Positions 60,773 to 64,000 of a stretch of DNA of 64,000 nucleotides are shown piece after piece. The position numbers were made by a program, and so were the translations under genes. Source of the stretch: UBA10649 sp963700745 (GTDB taxonomy: Bacteria > Actinomycetota > Actinomycetes > S36-B12); the NCBI GenBank assembly GCA_963700745.1, contig CAVOYT010000001.1:372001-436000 (forward strand). Direction: 5' to 3'. The notes beneath the pieces are model-generated. The model worked only from the letters and a program-made list of their open reading frames with translations. It did not search any database and was not told where the DNA came from. The stretch's first letter is position 1. Every line of letters starts with the position of its first letter.

Positions 60773-61194
60773 GCCTGGCGCTCTTTGTTCCAGCGGGCGG
60801 CGAGCACGTCCACCTTGCGCAGCAGGCCGTTGTAGATGAGGATCGCCGGGATTGCCACCAGCAGCCCCAGGGCGGTCGCCTTGAGGGCCAGGGCCAGGCC
60901 CAGCATGACGGCGTTGGTGTCTATGCCGCCCCCCTGGCCGATGTCGTAGAAGGTGAGCAGTATTCCCAGTACCGTTCCCAGCAGGCCCACGTAGGGGGCA
61001 TTGCTGCCGATGGAGGAGATCAGGGTCAGGTTGCGGGTGAGCTCGATGTTGAGCTCGTCTGGGTGGGTGAAGCGACCGAGGTCCACCCGGCGGTAGAACA
61101 GGTAGCGCTCGATGCCGAACCAGACCATGAGGAAGCTCATGGAGCCCAGGATCCCGAACACGCCCAAGTCCAGATATTGCCTGAGAAGTTCCAC
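60769..61194 (-). CDS. exbB: ExbB proton-channel protein, short type
   Basis: A 141-residue ExbB with three membrane segments (about 8-28, 68-88 and 102-125). The conserved region is SSIGSNAPYVGLLGTVLGIL. It lacks the long loop of E. coli ExbB and matches the short group also seen in Haemophilus and Helicobacter. It is the first gene of the exbB-exbD-tonB operon. The upstream 70 bases separate it from the ATP-grasp gene on the same strand. Confidence 0.92.
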   Translation of the reverse strand: MELLRQYLDLGVFGILGSMSFLMVWFGIERYLFYRRVDLGRFTHPDELNIELTRNLTLISSIGSNAPYVGLLGTVLGILLTFYDIGQGGGIDTNAVMLGLALALKATALGLLVAIPAILIYNGLLRKVDVLAARWNKERQA

Positions 61195-61334
61195 GTTCTG
61201 CTGCCCTCCGCCCGGGCCGGGAAAGCGCCCGCGGTCGCCGGGATCGAAAACGAAAAACCCCCATTATACAGGGAATTGATCCGGCAGCCGGCTATTTCGC
61301 AGCGCGTCGGCCGGGTGCCGGGCCGTGGAGCGGC

Positions 61335-62174
61335 TCAACGGGCCCGCCGCTCCAGGTACAGGCCCAGGGTCTTTCTTGTACATTTCGATGACGCAGGCCT
61401 GGCCGTTGCCGTCGATGACGTGGTCGAAGCGGGGCGAGGAGTTCAGCTCGAGCAGGTACAGCTGGCCGTCGGTGCTGCGGACGATGTCGAAACCGACGAA
61501 TCCTATGGGCAGGGTCGCATAGACAGGGCGCACGAACTCCATCTAGCTCCTGCTCCAGGGCCGGGTCCGGCACCAGGCTGGCCCTTTGCTGCGCTACCTC
61601 CCAATATCTCGCATTGAACAGGCTGTCCGCTGCCTCTGCGGTAGGTGAGCACCGGTTTGGCGAAGGCGCAGACCAGGCGGAATTCCTCGCGGGTCGGGAA
61701 CGAGCTCCTGGGCCAGGGCGAGATAGTCGTAGTGCTTGGATCGCTGATCGAAGATCGCCTCGCAGGGCGGCTCGCGCCCTCGAGCGGTCTTGGCACAGAT
61801 GCACGTTGATGCCGAGATAGCCGCGATTGCGCTTGATCACCAGCGGATAGGCGGAATTCGCGTTCGATGCGTTCGAGTATCGCGTCCAGGGAGTCCAGCT
61901 CCAGGTAGTCGCGATACTTCTCCTCCAGCTCGACGTCCAGAAAGGACAGGGTGCGGGGCATGCGTACCGACCCGTTGAGCAGTTGATAGCTGTGCATCTT
62001 GTCGCGGCAGATGCCGTGCATCACCTCGGAGTTGAAGGGCGTCTTGCTGAGCTGGAAGTATTCCCAGTGGTCGCCGATGTCGACCCGCAAGAAGTTGCCT
62101 TCCCGGTCGAGGGGTTCATATGCCAGGCCGAGTGCGCGGCAGGCTTTGACCAGGCATGCGATGTGTTTTTCCAT
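61335..62174 (-). CDS. ATP-grasp ligase-like protein (several frameshifts)
   Basis: An ATP-grasp protein recognisable through several frames: MEKHIACLVKACRALGLAYE and WEYFQLSKTPFNSEVM at the N-terminus, PRTLSFLDVELEEKYRDYL, VIKRNRGYLGINVHLC (ATP-binding Lys), EEFRLVCAFAKPVLTYRR, then LPIGFVGFDIVRSTDGQLYL and LLELNSSPRFDHV (metal-binding Glu/Asn). An extra A in a run after ATGTACAAG would give TLGLYLERRAR and the stop at 61335. Joined length is about 280 residues. It resembles RimK-like carboxylate-amine ligases; its substrate is unknown. Confidence 0.68.
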
Positions 62175-62455
62175 CTGGCTATGGTGGCGGGGCGGCCCAA
62201 CGGGTGGTCGCGCAGGCATACTGGAAGCGAGACCCCAATTCAACGAACAACGCGCGTCAATCCGCGCCTGGCAGTCGGTGCGCAAGGCGGCCATGAAAAA
62301 TTCACGGGACCGGCCCAGTTCGGTCGTCTATACTCTGTCTCAACCCCGCGCCGAAAGGTGCGCGGGCGAGGGATTGGCGCCGGGGCAGGCCTGGACTCGG
62401 GCAAACCGGATGCCGTGGAACGATCATAGGCGACGTAAGGAGGAGGATAAGGAGC
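62175..62455. promoter_or_regulatory. divergent intergenic region
   Basis: Non-coding in all frames as far as I can tell. TATACT (62329-62334) is a good -10 for the rightward glycosidase gene, without a clear -35. CCCCGCGC and GTGCGCGGG around GAAAG just downstream can form a leader hairpin. AGGAGG lies shortly before ATG 62456. The left part would hold the promoter of the ATP-grasp gene, which I cannot define. Confidence 0.4.
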
Positions 62456-64000
62456 ATGGCCACTGCGCGAGATCTTTTTCAGGATCCTGCTGGTAGGACT
62501 CGTGGGCGCAGCCCTGCCGGGGCAACGGTGGGCGGACCTGGCGGCAGACCCCGCTGCTGTGTGGGAGCGATCGCCGGGCTTTTATCAGGACGAATGGGCG
62601 TTGGTACGCGATCGTCCACGTAAAGCCGTCGGTGACCCGGGTGCGACTGGCGGGGGAGTTCACCGACGGGACGGAGCAGGCGGTCGAACTGCGCAAGACC
62701 CCGGACGGCAGTTTCTGGTGGTTCGAAGGAAGCGACGCTGATTTCGTACGGCCTCCCCGGGCGGGGGACGGATATCGGTTCGTCCTCAACGAGGGCGAGG
62801 GTCCGGATCAACTGCGTCAGGACCCGGCGGCTCGGCGGGTGGAGAGCTCGAGTCTGGAGGCAAGTCCCTGGTCACCTTGAGCGACGGCTACGCCTGGGGC
62901 GACGCGGGCTGGAAACCGCCCGAGTGGTACGAGCATATCGTCTACCAGGTCCACCCGCTGCGCTTCACCGACCGCAACCCGGGGCTGAGCCCGCTGCAGC
63001 AGATCACCGAGGAGCTGGACAACGACGGCAGCAACGACTACATCAACCGACTGGGGGTGACCGCGGTGCAGCTCTTGCCGGTCAACGAGTTCCCGCTGGA
63101 TCACAGCTGGGGCTACAACCCCTCCTTCTTCTATGCGGTGGAGTCCTCCTACGGCACCCCGGACCAGCTCAAGGAGCTGGTGGACACGGCTCACCGCAAC
63201 GGGATCGCGGTGATCCTGGACCTGGTCTACAACCACGGGGGCAGCGGCGACAACATCCTGTGGCAGATCGCTCAGAACGACCTGCACAGCGGCACCTACT
63301 ACGACGGCGACACCGTGTGGGGTCCGATGGTGAACTTCGACGACCCGGTGGCCCGGCACTTCTTCGTGCAGAACCTGCTGTACCTGGCCCGGGAGTACCA
63401 TATCGACGGTTTTCGCTTCGACTTCACCCGACCGATTCACAACCAAACCGACGGCAACATCCGCGAGGGCGGCAGCGGCGGCGGCTGGGAGTTTCTGCGC
63501 GAGCTGCGTGCCCAGGTGAAGTCGGTTCATCCCGGCATCATCCTGATCGCCGAAGAGCTCCCCAACACCTGGTGGCTGACCAAGGAGCAGGTGGACAGCG
63601 ACTGGCGCGGGGACTGGCACGGCCCCTTCGATGCCCAGTGGGCCGACCCCTTCCACGACAACTTCAAGGCCGTGCTTACCGGCGGGCACCTGGATCACCT
63701 GTACCCGGCCTTTACCTACCACGGCGACAGCTGGCAGGACGCGGTGATCTACAGCGAGTCCCACGACGAGGTGGGCAACACCGACGAGCGTATCGCCCGG
63801 CGGGCGCGCGACGGCAAGGGCTGGGAGATGAGCCAACTGGCAGCGGCGGGAACCCTGCTGGGGCGCGGGCTGCCGATGGTGTTCATGGGCCAGGAGGCGG
63901 GCGAGAGCATGCAGTTCGGCCAGGACGACGGCAAGCTGGCGGTCTACAACCCGGGCACCGGCAATACCTGGTGGGACGACCGCCTGCCGCTGGATCAGTA
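62456..64000 (+). CDS. GH13 family glycoside hydrolase (partial, frameshifted)
   Basis: An alpha-amylase superfamily (GH13) enzyme running off the window. From 62877 one open frame carries the TIM barrel: YQVHPLRFTDRNPG, VILDLVYNHGG, GFRFDFTRP (nucleophile Asp), ILIAEELPNTWW (acid Glu) and YSESHDEVGN (third acid). The latter two resemble branching-enzyme relatives. The first 420 bases need about three shifts to join a hydrophobic start (IFFRILLVGLVGAALPG), DPAAVWERSPGFYQDEWALV and VRLAGEFTDGTEQAVELRKT, a likely beta domain. The hydrophobic start may be a signal peptide. Exact activity is undetermined. Confidence 0.8.

Noticed and set aside
62817..63836. Minus-strand open frame opposite the GH13 enzyme
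   Set aside because: Valine- and glycine-rich shadow of the plus-strand catalytic barrel, with no motifs.

Overview
The window carries two unrelated kinds of DNA. Bases 1 to about 58,250 are very GC-rich, with frequent GTG starts, TGATG/GTGA stop-start overlaps and many apparently leaderless promoters. The gene order (dacB, DUF2342, tilS, hpt, ftsH, folE-P-B-K, DUF3180; DUF2520, panC, nadB, nadC, coaX; glmU, prs, rplY, pth, cysQ, mfd, mazG; eno, ftsB-like, DUF501, ppx) is characteristic of Actinomycetota. From about 58,400 to the end the genes look gammaproteobacterial: an N-terminally truncated 6-phosphogluconate dehydrogenase, a compact tonB-exbD-exbB operon, an ATP-grasp gene and a GH13 glycosidase. 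The switch falls exactly where a gene loses its N-terminal third, so a chimeric contig join is the simplest explanation.

Layout. 0-4.3 kb: cell wall, mannose isomerase, tRNA-lysidine synthetase and purine salvage. 4.3-8.1 kb: a sulfane-sulfur operon (rhodanese plus CstB-like persulfide dioxygenase-rhodanese) behind a perfect CsoR/CstR-type operator, then a LuxR-type regulator and a small tautomerase. 8.3-13.5 kb: ftsH and the folate operon. 13.5-19.8 kb: an orphan NuoD-like protein, then pantothenate, NAD and CoA genes. 19.8-27 kb: HAD hydrolase, lysS, argA, amidase, MarR, a TetR-desaturase pair with a clear promoter-operator, tRNA-Gln and pirin. 27-38.3 kb: a long housekeeping run from glmU to a DUF885 protein. 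38.4-45 kb: a DM13 protein, a BNR-repeat protein, a cysteine-rich lipoprotein, then eno to ppx. 45-53.3 kb: a LacI-controlled alpha-glucoside-type ABC uptake locus with a GH1 glucosidase and a duplicated permease. 53.4-58.2 kb: assorted enzymes, a short tRNA with a UAA anticodon, and a badly frameshifted cbs.

Many genes contain single-base frameshifts whose two frames join into one intact family protein. Several lie in homopolymers or are one extra base. They are absent from the first 19.8 kb, scattered to 45 kb, absent again to 54 kb, and dense around the taxonomic switch (about eight in cbs). I read most as sequence errors rather than gene decay, and annotate these genes as single features across the shifts.

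The most interesting leads are the CstR-type operator nested in a leaderless promoter, the class I-sized tRNA with a UAA anticodon, the orphan NuoD-like protein lacking the usual quinone-binding residues, a 14-cysteine His-rich lipoprotein, and the duplicated sugar permease flanking the glucosidase. I found no CRISPR array, insertion sequence, prophage or replication origin.
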